This document shows positions 13,875 to 20,316 of a stretch of 20,452 nucleotides of DNA, one piece after another. The notes under the pieces were generated by a model. That model had not been told where the DNA came from, searched no databases, and saw nothing but the letters and a program-made list of their open reading frames with translations. Position numbers and translations under genes: made by a program. Position 1 is the stretch's first letter; each line of letters opens with the position of its first letter. The stretch is from RGIG1995 sp045652425. Its GTDB lineage: Bacteria > Bacillota > Clostridia > Oscillospirales > CAG-272. Location of the stretch: contig JAZRUG010000008.1 in NCBI GenBank assembly GCA_045652425.1, positions 1 through 20,452 of the forward strand, read 5' to 3'.

Positions 13875-15320
13875 ATGAAGAAATTTACAAGACTTTTAAC
13901 TTTGGCGCTTGTTTTTGCACTTGTAGCCGCATTGTTCACAGTTGGCGCATCTGCAGCAAAAACAGAGCCCGAGTCAGACCCCAACACACTTAAACCGGGC
14001 AGCGATAAAGTTATCTTTATCAAAGATGCGCCCAGAGACGAAAAGTTTGAAGTAATCGGCGAGCTTGAAGGTGACGGTTCCGGTTCAGACGCAGCAAACC
14101 CCTTTAAGCCTTCCGACCATGAAAAGTTCGACCCCAATGCAGAAAAGAAGAAATGGGACTATATGACGGCGTTCTATCAGGCAACTGAAGTGCTCGCAGA
14201 AACCGGTGGTACAATTGTTATTTGCGGTCCCGTATACTTTGGTGAAAAAGAATGTACAGACAACGGATCCAGTGTTCGTGATACTTACACAGCAGAATAC
14301 AAGAACAACGTAATTAAATTTACATCTGTGTACGACGGTGTTGACTACCGTGAAACCGCAGGCGCGAAGATTACAATTGCAACTCCCGCAATGCTTTCTT
14401 TCCGCGGCTCCACGATTTTGGAAAACCTTACAATTAACACAATAGGTACAGGCAGAGCTCTTACGTTTGCAGATTACTGCACACTCGTTGGTGACGGTAT
14501 TGTGTGTGCTCCTGTTGATGAAGCGTTTGAGGGCGTTGCAGGAAACTATCCCAGCCTTGCAGCAGGAAGCAGATGGGAAAGAAGCAAGGATGAAAACCCC
14601 ACTCTTCTTGTAAAATCCGGTACTTATAACAGAATTACCGCTGGTCAGCTCGGTACTGCAAAAACTCATGGTACCGAAAATGCAAATACATATCTTACAA
14701 TTGAAGGCACAACAAGAGTTCTCGGTAACATATACGGTACATGTCAGGGTGTAGCTCCTTTCGGCGGTAACGTTAATATTACAATTAACGGCGGTACTTT
14801 TGAAGGTGACATCAATGGTGTAGGTCCTACAGGCTTGTCAAACACAGACGGTATTGTAACTATTAGAATTAGTGGCGGCGATTTCAAGAACGCATACTCA
14901 ATCAACCAGGCAGCAATGAACATGACAAATAATCCCCCCGCAAAAGCATCTATTGACTTCTCTCGTTGGAAAGGCGATACACTTGGTCTTGCATATGCAA
15001 GTGCACTTATTACAGATATTACAGAAATTAAATATCCCGCAGGTGTAACTGCAGATGTTCTTGCAAAGGCAATTGAAAATGCTCCCGCAGAGACAGAGCC
15101 CGAAGAAACAGAAGCACCTGAAACACAGGCTACTGAAACACAGGCTGCTGAAACAGAAGCACCTGTGACACAGGCTCCCGAAACACAGGCTCCTTCTTCT
15201 GATGGCGAAGGCGAATCCGGAAATTCTTCCGTGATTATTATTGTTGCTATTGCAGCAGTAATTGTGATTGCAGCAGTTGTAGTAGCAATCGTTCTCAAGA
15301 AGAAAAAGAGCGCAAAATAA
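13875..15320 (+). CDS. Membrane-anchored surface protein with beta-helix-like repeats
   Basis: This 481-residue protein has a signal peptide (1 to about 27, ending GASA). An ectodomain of about 28-400 is rich in short Gly/Thr/Ile/Val beta turns (GGTIVICGPVYFGEKE, GNVNITINGGTFEGDINGV, GIVTIRISGGDF), typical of a right-handed beta-helix or adhesin-like fold. A repeated stalk of TETQA/APETQA units (about 405-445, DNA repeat near 15110-15195) leads to one membrane helix (about 453-474) and a KKKKSAK tail. There is no LPxTG, so it is held in the membrane, not sortase-linked. AGGAGA at 13861 sits 8 nt before the ATG. It is probably the second gene of an operon with lipoprotein O1. Codon use is richer in GC than its neighbours. 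Specific function unknown. Confidence 0.85.
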   Translation: MKKFTRLLTLALVFALVAALFTVGASAAKTEPESDPNTLKPGSDKVIFIKDAPRDEKFEVIGELEGDGSGSDAANPFKPSDHEKFDPNAEKKKWDYMTAFYQATEVLAETGGTIVICGPVYFGEKECTDNGSSVRDTYTAEYKNNVIKFTSVYDGVDYRETAGAKITIATPAMLSFRGSTILENLTINTIGTGRALTFADYCTLVGDGIVCAPVDEAFEGVAGNYPSLAAGSRWERSKDENPTLLVKSGTYNRITAGQLGTAKTHGTENANTYLTIEGTTRVLGNIYGTCQGVAPFGGNVNITINGGTFEGDINGVGPTGLSNTDGIVTIRISGGDFKNAYSINQAAMNMTNNPPAKASIDFSRWKGDTLGLAYASALITDITEIKYPAGVTADVLAKAIENAPAETEPEETEAPETQATETQAAETEAPVTQAPETQAPSSDGEGESGNSSVIIIVAIAAVIVIAAVVVAIVLKKKKSAK

Positions 15321-15364
15321 TTTCATTTGATTTATCAAAAAAATAATTATTTAAATTAACAAAC

Positions 15365-15398
15365 AAAATTCCCCGAGAATTCGATCTCGGGGAATTTT
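15365..15398. terminator. Terminator after the surface-protein gene
   Basis: A 14-bp stem (15365-15378 with 15385-15398) has core CCCCGAGA/TCTCGGGG, a 6-nt loop and a T-run continuing to 15401. The core matches the terminators at 3759 and 11125. Confidence 0.88.
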
Positions 15399-15424
15399 TT
15401 TGTGACTACTTTCATTTTAGGAAA

Positions 15425-15522
15425 GAAAGTAAGCAAAGAACCTTTTAACAATGGTTTTGTGCTACCAATAATAAATTGTAGAGACCGAAGAGGTAAGTTG
15501 TTTGCCAAGCTTTCTGCGAAAT
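15425..15522. repeat. Diverged single copy of the 109-bp repeat
   Basis: GAAAGTAAGCAAAGAACC at 15425 through TTTGCCAAGCTTTCTGCGAAA follows the unit seen four times at 3812-4241, with scattered substitutions. Like the array, it begins shortly after a CCCGAGA-type terminator, so terminator and repeat may have spread together. Confidence 0.85.
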
Positions 15523-15555
15523 AATGCGAAAAAAGGCGGACATAAAAATACACCA

Positions 15556-16389
15556 TTATTTTTGCAAAGCAGCTTCACGGTTTGCTTTTTTTACTTCCGT
15601 TTTCATGTTGATAGGTGTAATGCCAAATTGCTTTTTAAATATGCGCGAAAAATAATTGTAGTTTTGATATCCAACTTTTTCAGCGATGCTTTGCAGGTCA
15701 AACTCATCGCTCACAAGCATATTTTTAGCGATGTCAAGTTTTTGTTGGTTGATATATTGAGTAACGGTTATTCCAATTTCTCTTTTAAACACTCTGGCTG
15801 TGTATTCTTTTGAGAGATGTACTTCTTTGCAAACAGAGTCAAGAGATAAAGGTGATGTTATATTATCGTTTATATATTTCAAAGTGTTTATTACGTGCGT
15901 ATTTTTTGTTGAATATTTCAGCGAGTCAAAAAGGTCGATGAAGATACAGTTGAAGATATTGTGTAAAATAGCATTAACTTTAGTTTTTTCGGGGATTTCA
16001 TAGTGTCGGTATTCGTGTCCTTTGTAATGATTTATTTCGTTTTCTTGATAAAATTTATATGGATAGGTATTAAGCAAAGTTTTTATTGGCTGATTTACGG
16101 AGTTTTTGAAAAACAAATTTGATGATAAAGGATTTTCTTTAGGTGGGAAAAAATTAAATATAATAAAATCAGCATGGTCCGGGTAGGGAAGTCGTTCTCT
16201 GTCAGTGCCGGGAATGAGAAGCAAAGCGTCGTTTTCTTCGACTACGATTTCCTGACCGTCAACTATATAGGTTAGTTTACCTTTAAGAATTATTGTAAGG
16301 TGATAAAAATCAATAGAACGGCGTTCAATCGGGACGATATTTTTACCCGTAACACGTATAAAAAAAACTGTTTTTTTAATAAAATTCAT
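15556..16389 (-). CDS. AraC-family regulator, cassette C6 (class B)
   Basis: This 277-residue regulator starts at ATG 16389 (MNFIKKTVFF), which has GAGGAGA about 6 nt upstream. An in-frame TTG at 16413 adds only residues encoded by the ribosome binding site and operator and is rejected. The cupin sensor is at about 27-77 (FYHLTIILKGKLTYIVDGQEIVVEENDALLLIPG). A long linker (KFYQENEINHYKGHEYRHYE) leads to a double HTH at about 172-265 (HLSKEYTARVFKREIG, then YQNYNYFSRIFKKQFGITPINMK). The tail ANREAALQK is longer than in the paralogues. Confidence 0.92.
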   Translation of the reverse strand: MNFIKKTVFFIRVTGKNIVPIERRSIDFYHLTIILKGKLTYIVDGQEIVVEENDALLLIPGTDRERLPYPDHADFIIFNFFPPKENPLSSNLFFKNSVNQPIKTLLNTYPYKFYQENEINHYKGHEYRHYEIPEKTKVNAILHNIFNCIFIDLFDSLKYSTKNTHVINTLKYINDNITSPLSLDSVCKEVHLSKEYTARVFKREIGITVTQYINQQKLDIAKNMLVSDEFDLQSIAEKVGYQNYNYFSRIFKKQFGITPINMKTEVKKANREAALQK

Positions 16390-16410
16390 AAGGCTCTCCT
16401 CTGTCAAGGT

Positions 16411-16460
16411 CAATTCTGTGCGAAAAAATATGGTTTAGTGAACAAAATAGTTCATTGAAA
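16411..16460 (+). promoter_or_regulatory. Tandem AraC-type boxes, cassette C6
   Basis: The outer box CAATTCTGTGCGAAAAAA (16411-16428) and inner box CAAAATAGTTCATTGAAA (16443-16460) have starts 32 bp apart, one more than in C1-C4. The outer box has the class B GTG form, while the inner box has the class A GTT form. Confidence 0.63.
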
Positions 16461-16506
16461 TAGTGGCTCTTTTGGTATATTATATAATAAAGAGTCGAAA
16501 AGTCAA
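16455..16506. promoter_or_regulatory. Overlapping divergent promoters, cassette C6
   Basis: Plus: TTGAAA 16455-16460, 17 bp, TATTAT 16478-16483. Minus: TTGACT (complement of 16501-16506), 16 bp, TATAAT (complement of 16479-16484). The shared core is 16478-16484. Confidence 0.72.
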
Positions 16507-16574
16507 GTGTTAATTTGTGCGAAACTCTTTCAGAGAAGATTTTAAATCAAAAAAATAAAATGGGGTAAATGAGT

Positions 16575-17837
16575 ATGAAAAAATTAGTGCTGTTGTTAAT
16601 AGCAATACTTACACTTTCGGTTTTGTTTTCATGTGGAAATGAAAAGCCGAATGATCCTGAAGAAACAAATAATGAAACATTCGTAGAACCTTCGGGTGAA
16701 ACAGCTGAAGAACCTAAGAAAGAAGAACCAAAAAGACTTACCGAAGAAGAGAAGGCAAAGTATTTCAACGTTGTTGAATTTGAGTTGCCTGAAGAAAATT
16801 TCAGAGACGTAATGGTTTCTGAAATGAGGAAGTATGCATCAATTGAATGGGTGGCAGCTGAATCGTTTTCTATAAACGAGGTTATTGGTAACAATGACTG
16901 GACGGTTAACCTTGATTACCAGGCGGGAAAGACGTACAGAGGTATACCTTATACAAACAATTTGACGAACTATGAGTATTTTGAACAGCTTATTGTAGAC
17001 GGAAAGTATGCGCCTGCAAGTAAGAAGTGGAAAGAAGCTCCGGGCATGGACTGTTGGGGGGCGATAAGATCCGCTATGCAGCAGTTTGATTCTACAGAGG
17101 GGTATTCGGCAGATTGGGTACCAGGTCAAAAGACGTTTATTTTGGAAATGGTAGGTGACTACAAGGCGCCCGAAAATCCACAGTCGACAGGCGAAATTTG
17201 TGAAGCTAACGGCAAAGACGTTATGTTTGAATCATATATGAAGTTGCAAAAGGGTGATATTGTTTACAGAAAAGATTTTGCTAAACAGGATTATCTCCAT
17301 TGCCGTGTTGTAGTAGAAGAGCCGACGATTGTAAAGAACGGCGCGGGAAAGGTTATTCCATCAAGAAGCTACGTTAAGTGTATTGAGTCTACTAATGCAT
17401 TTGACAAGACGGTACAAGGCATAAATACGACTTGGTACGTTGACCATACTTATTCACTTGAAGATTTGTATAATACGACGTATGTTCCGCTTACTTTGCC
17501 GATATACAGCAAAAGTTTGAGTGAACTCGAGGTTCCGTATATAGCCCTTGACAATGAGGTTACACCATCTGTTCTTGCAAAAGGTGTATATGCAAGTGTT
17601 GTAAAATCTAACTTCCCGCTTCGTTACGTTAAAGTTGAGATTTTGGATAAATCGGGTAATGAAGTGGCTGTTAAAGATACCGGAAAACTTCAGGAAAAAT
17701 TCAGTATAAATTTGAGAAAAGACTTCGCAGATATATTTAACGACCTTGCAAATGGCGAATATACATTTGTGCTGAAGGTAGGGATTTCAAGAGGTAACGC
17801 AGAGCTTTCGAGGGTTGATTTTACCTATAACAAGTAA
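16575..17837 (+). CDS. Lipoprotein, NlpC/P60-like fold suspected (cassette C6)
   Basis: This 420-residue lipoprotein starts at the second ATG (16575). That start places the lipobox Cys (LFSC) at position 20, as in every paralogue, and gives the GGGG ribosome binding site at 16562 proper spacing. The ATG at 16569 is too close. After an acidic tether the core shows YRGIPY (121-126), candidate Cys160 (PGMDCWGA, the only copy with Asp before the Cys, as in classical NlpC/P60 DC motifs), QKGDIVY and candidate His242 (YLHCRVVVEEP). The conserved block here reads KTVQGINTTWYVDHTYS and lacks the Arg-Thr-Asp of the others. It is closest to the C4 lipoprotein. Confidence 0.87.
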   Translation: MKKLVLLLIAILTLSVLFSCGNEKPNDPEETNNETFVEPSGETAEEPKKEEPKRLTEEEKAKYFNVVEFELPEENFRDVMVSEMRKYASIEWVAAESFSINEVIGNNDWTVNLDYQAGKTYRGIPYTNNLTNYEYFEQLIVDGKYAPASKKWKEAPGMDCWGAIRSAMQQFDSTEGYSADWVPGQKTFILEMVGDYKAPENPQSTGEICEANGKDVMFESYMKLQKGDIVYRKDFAKQDYLHCRVVVEEPTIVKNGAGKVIPSRSYVKCIESTNAFDKTVQGINTTWYVDHTYSLEDLYNTTYVPLTLPIYSKSLSELEVPYIALDNEVTPSVLAKGVYASVVKSNFPLRYVKVEILDKSGNEVAVKDTGKLQEKFSINLRKDFADIFNDLANGEYTFVLKVGISRGNAELSRVDFTYNK

Positions 17838-17847
17838 ATAAAAATTT

Positions 17848-17877
17848 AATCCGTTCTGTAAAAAAACAGAACGGATT
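17848..17877. terminator. Terminator after C6 lipoprotein
   Basis: The stem AATCCGTTCTGT (17848-17859) pairs with ACAGAACGGATT (17866-17877) around an A6 loop, with further T following. The stem core resembles the terminator at 8748. Confidence 0.85.
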
Positions 17878-18077
17878 TTCTATATTGTGTTGTTTTGTCC
17901 ATACGGAATGAAAATGTCTATTGCTTTTTAAGGATAAATAGTTTATAATTAGAGATAACAATGTAATAGATTTTGGATACAAAATATTTTGAATACTGTA
18001 TTTATGCATATTTCAAAGGAACAGTTCTACTAATATGATATATATTTTAGTGTATAGTAGGATATATTATTTGATTA
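17878..18077. other. Gene-free AT-rich spacer; no regulator remnant
   Basis: Where a divergent AraC gene would be expected ahead of the last lipoprotein, I see none on either strand. The conserved end (FSRxFKKxFGxxPxxMK) is not recognisable in any frame, and no TATTATA core with tandem boxes is present. The stretch is strongly AT-rich and otherwise featureless. Confidence 0.6.
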
Positions 18078-18106
18078 TTGACAACTTGCTGGATATGTTA
18101 TAGAAT
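18078..18106 (+). promoter_or_regulatory. Sigma-70-type promoter of orphan lipoprotein O2
   Basis: TTGACA (18078-18083, perfect), 17 bp, TAGAAT (18101-18106, one mismatch). No tandem boxes lie upstream. Like O1, this copy appears to be independent of the AraC circuit. Confidence 0.75.
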
Positions 18107-18153
18107 GTGTTTAAAAAAAATATCCAAGAAAAACACAAAAGAGAGGTATTATT

Positions 18154-19404
18154 ATGAAAAAGATAACGCTTTTGATTTTAGTATTATTGACTGTAAGCTT
18201 TCTTGTAGCTTGCGGCGGAAATTCTGAAAAGCCCTCGGCGGACAATCCCACCCCTTCTGCAAGTGAGGTTGAAGAAACTAAGGCGGAGGTACTGTCAAAT
18301 GAACCTATTGTGCCGATAAAGGTTGAAGATTATTATAAGGCAGTACTTTTTACTTTGCCCGATGAACCCTTTAGAGATGCAATTGTAAGCCATATGAGAA
18401 AGCAAGCAGCTATTGAGTGGGTATGTGGTGCTGACTTTGGGGTGTATGAATCTTTTAACAGCTGGGGAATAGACCTTACGTTTAAAAAAGGCGTGAAGTA
18501 TACAGGTATTCCTTACGCAGATACAAAGGTAAGTTACATACAGTTTGAAGAAGCATTGAAAAACGGCAAATATACAAGTGAATCAACAGCATGGAAAGAT
18601 GTTTACGGCGTACAGTGTGTTTCATCTATTATGAACTCCATACAACAGTTTGATCCCAAGACCTGTGGTTATTCCAGTGATTTGACGCCCGGTTTAGCAG
18701 ATTTTAAGGGTGTTATAGTTGGCGATTATAAGTTGCCTGAAAACGTAAAGCAAACCGAGCAAATAGTTATGGCGAATTCACCTGAAGTAATGTATGAAGC
18801 ATACGCAGCTTTGAAAAAAGGTGACATTGTGATTATGCAGGACCTTATAAACGATAAATCTCACCTTCGTGTTGTAGCTGAAGATCCGGTTATTGTTAAG
18901 AATACAGCAGGAAAGATAAACAAGTCAAGAAGTTACATTACATGCGTTGAACAGACTAACTCTTTTGATGCTACGAGAAAAGACGGAGTAAAGACTACTT
19001 GGTATTTAGACCATAAGTATACTTTTGATGCTTTAATTACATCTTTTTACGTACCTGTAACACTTGAAATATACAACAAGCATATATCCGAGTGTGAGGT
19101 TCCGTATTTGACTCTTGATAATGAGATTACAACAGCTCAGATTACAAAAGGGTCAATAGGAGCAAACGTAAAATCTAATTTCCCGATAAGATATGTTCAT
19201 CTTGATATTCTTAATAAATCAGGCGCACTTGTAAAGCGCGAAAAAGCATACGACATGGCAAAATCCTATGGTGTTGGCTTGAGAAAGTATTCAATGAATT
19301 TGCCTGAAGGACTTGAAAACGGAGATTATACGTTTGTTTTAACAGCAGGTATTGCATGTGGAAGTGCAGAACTTGCAAGAGTAGATTTTACATACAGTAA
19401 GTAA
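18154..19404 (+). CDS. Orphan lipoprotein O2, NlpC/P60-like fold suspected
   Basis: This 416-residue lipoprotein has lipobox LVAC with Cys20 and a Pro/Ser/Glu tether to about residue 50. The core has YTGIPY (116-121), candidate Cys155 (YGVQCVSS), KKGDIVI and candidate His237 (KSHLRVVAEDP). TRKDGVKTTWYLDHKYTF and the C-terminal beta domain ending ELARVDFTYSK follow. Its closest relative is the C2 lipoprotein (EDYYKAV, MRKQA.IEWVC, VGDYKLPENVK). AGAGGT precedes the ATG. It stands alone, with its own promoter and no divergent regulator, at the right edge of the array. Confidence 0.88.
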   Translation: MKKITLLILVLLTVSFLVACGGNSEKPSADNPTPSASEVEETKAEVLSNEPIVPIKVEDYYKAVLFTLPDEPFRDAIVSHMRKQAAIEWVCGADFGVYESFNSWGIDLTFKKGVKYTGIPYADTKVSYIQFEEALKNGKYTSESTAWKDVYGVQCVSSIMNSIQQFDPKTCGYSSDLTPGLADFKGVIVGDYKLPENVKQTEQIVMANSPEVMYEAYAALKKGDIVIMQDLINDKSHLRVVAEDPVIVKNTAGKINKSRSYITCVEQTNSFDATRKDGVKTTWYLDHKYTFDALITSFYVPVTLEIYNKHISECEVPYLTLDNEITTAQITKGSIGANVKSNFPIRYVHLDILNKSGALVKREKAYDMAKSYGVGLRKYSMNLPEGLENGDYTFVLTAGIACGSAELARVDFTYSK

Positions 19405-19497
19405 AATTTGGTTATTAACTCTGTATATAAAAAACAAAGTCAATCAGTTTTGCGTGATGTCCTTAACGGAGTTTACGCAAACCGAGTAGGATGAAGC

Positions 19498-19536
19498 AAA
19501 ACCAGCAATATTGTTGATAACAATATTGCTGGTTTT
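19498..19536. terminator. Strong terminator after orphan lipoprotein O2
   Basis: An 18-bp stem, AAAACCAGCAATATTGTT (19498-19515) with 19519-19536, has a 3-nt loop and a T-run. It lies about 95 bp after the lipoprotein stop and closes the array. Confidence 0.8.
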
Positions 19537-19561
19537 TGCATTTTAACATATGAGATAGATC

Positions 19562-19597
19562 CCATGTACCAAGCTCAGGTACATGGATTTTTATTTT
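19562..19597 (+). terminator. Second hairpin with T-run before the XRE gene
   Basis: CCATGTACC (19562-19570) pairs with GGTACATGG (19578-19586) around a 7-nt loop, followed by ATTTTTATTTTT. It may be a back-up terminator, or an attenuator in the leader of the XRE gene 67 bp downstream. Confidence 0.6.
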
Positions 19598-19663
19598 TGA
19601 CTTTCGCTGGATATATTGAAAAAGTTGTGGTATTGTGTGTGCTTGCCAAAGGAGGCAAGTACA

Positions 19664-19852
19664 GTGAGTAACAAAAAAATCAAGGAAATTGGAAGGCGGA
19701 TACGGCGCATCCGAAAAGTCAATAAAATAACACAAGAGCAGTTGGCAGAAATGATAGATGTTTCTGTTCCATATATCAGCAAGATTGAAAACGGAAAAAC
19801 GACCGCAAGTGCCGATATAATAGTAAGGCTAACGCAGGCATTAGGATTATAA
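19664..19852 (+). CDS. Small XRE-family (Cro/CI-type) HTH regulator
   Basis: This 62-residue DNA-binding protein is a single HTH_3 domain: residues about 7-60 (IGRRIRRIRKVNKITQEQLAEMIDVSVPYISKIENGKTTASADIIVRLTQALGL). It has the QEQLAE and VSVPYISKIENG helices typical of the family, and no effector domain. The start is GTG 19664, eight nt after AAAGGAGG (19648-19655). An upstream in-frame ATG at 19616 lacks a ribosome binding site. CTTGCC (19642) and GGCAAG (19654) flank and partly bury the ribosome binding site in a small hairpin. No partner gene is visible, so its target is unknown; remnant of a mobile element or toxin-antitoxin-like locus is possible. Confidence 0.85.
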   Translation: MSNKKIKEIGRRIRRIRKVNKITQEQLAEMIDVSVPYISKIENGKTTASADIIVRLTQALGL

Positions 19853-19885
19853 TAAAAATCATAGATAATAAATATGACTAAACTC

Positions 19886-19917
19886 AAAGCATCGGTTATG
19901 GGGATAGCCGATGCTTT
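19886..19917. terminator. Terminator after the XRE gene
   Basis: AAAGCATCGGTTAT (19886-19899) pairs with ATAGCCGATGCTTT (19904-19917) with one G-T wobble and a GGGG loop. It lies 33 bp after the stop. Confidence 0.75.
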
Positions 19918-19930
19918 ATTGTATCACGAA

Positions 19931-19953
19931 AACCACGCGATAGTCGCGTGGTT
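19931..19953. other. Perfect 10-bp hairpin
   Basis: AACCACGCGA (19931-19940) and TCGCGTGGTT (19944-19953) form a GC-rich hairpin with a 3-nt loop. It lacks a T-run. It may be part of the repeat mosaic that follows. Confidence 0.55.
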
Positions 19954-20016
19954 CAAAAGAGGTTATACCGGTAAGGAGAAAACAAATAAAAAGATAACGT
20001 AGAATGATTTTGTGTC

Positions 20017-20070
20017 AAAGGCTCCCTCCGAGAGGGAGCTGTCAGCGAAGCTGACTGAAGGAGAGTGCGA
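20017..20070. repeat. Palindromic repeat related to the one at 1392
   Basis: AAAGGCTCCCTC then GAGGGAGCTGTCAGCGAAGCTGAC gives two adjacent hairpins (20021-20040 and 20041-20055), the same plan as the repeat at 1392-1471. An open frame of 77 codons across it and the following repeats starts within the palindrome and has no ribosome binding site, so it is not called as a gene. Confidence 0.6.
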
Positions 20071-20106
20071 GATAATCAAGTTTGCACAAGTTTTAACGTT
20101 GCGCAG

Positions 20107-20300
20107 GCTCCTTCCGTCACACCGCCAAAGAAAAAATGAAGTTGTTTATTGGTACAGCGGTGTGCCACCTTCCTCTCGGAGGAAGGCTTTTATCCCCCCC
20201 GTTTACGGGGAGCTGATAACAATTGCATGGCTGGCAGGCCAATAAAAAGCGCACTTGTGCGCCGCCGGTATCGGGTAGGGCTATGCCCGAAAATGAAATA
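20107..20300. repeat. Mosaic of palindromic intergenic repeats
   Basis: Several hairpins sit side by side: CACACCGC 20118-20125 with GCGGTGTG 20157-20164; CCTTCCTC 20168-20175 with GAGGAAGG 20179-20186; CCCCG 20197-20201 with CGGGG 20206-20210; GCGCAC 20249-20254 with GTGCGC 20257-20262; and TCGGG/CCCGA near 20271-20290. The block is much richer in GC than the rest of the window. It looks like several REP/MITE-like units inserted next to each other, and I see no gene in it. Confidence 0.6.
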
Positions 20301-20316
20301 CCACCCGCTATTGAAG

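Noticed and set aside
14085..15338. Long minus-strand open frames (up to 194 codons) opposite the surface-protein gene
   Set aside because: They are antisense shadows of a gene with a clear signal peptide, stalk and membrane helix. Their Cys-, Ser- and Ala-rich translations look artificial.
17821..18009. Degenerate regulator gene upstream of orphan lipoprotein O2
   Set aside because: No AraC HTH or cupin motif is recognisable in any frame, and neither the boxes nor the TATTATA core are present.
20012..20245. 77-codon plus-strand open frame
   Set aside because: It runs through several palindromic repeats, lacks a ribosome binding site and has no recognisable domain.
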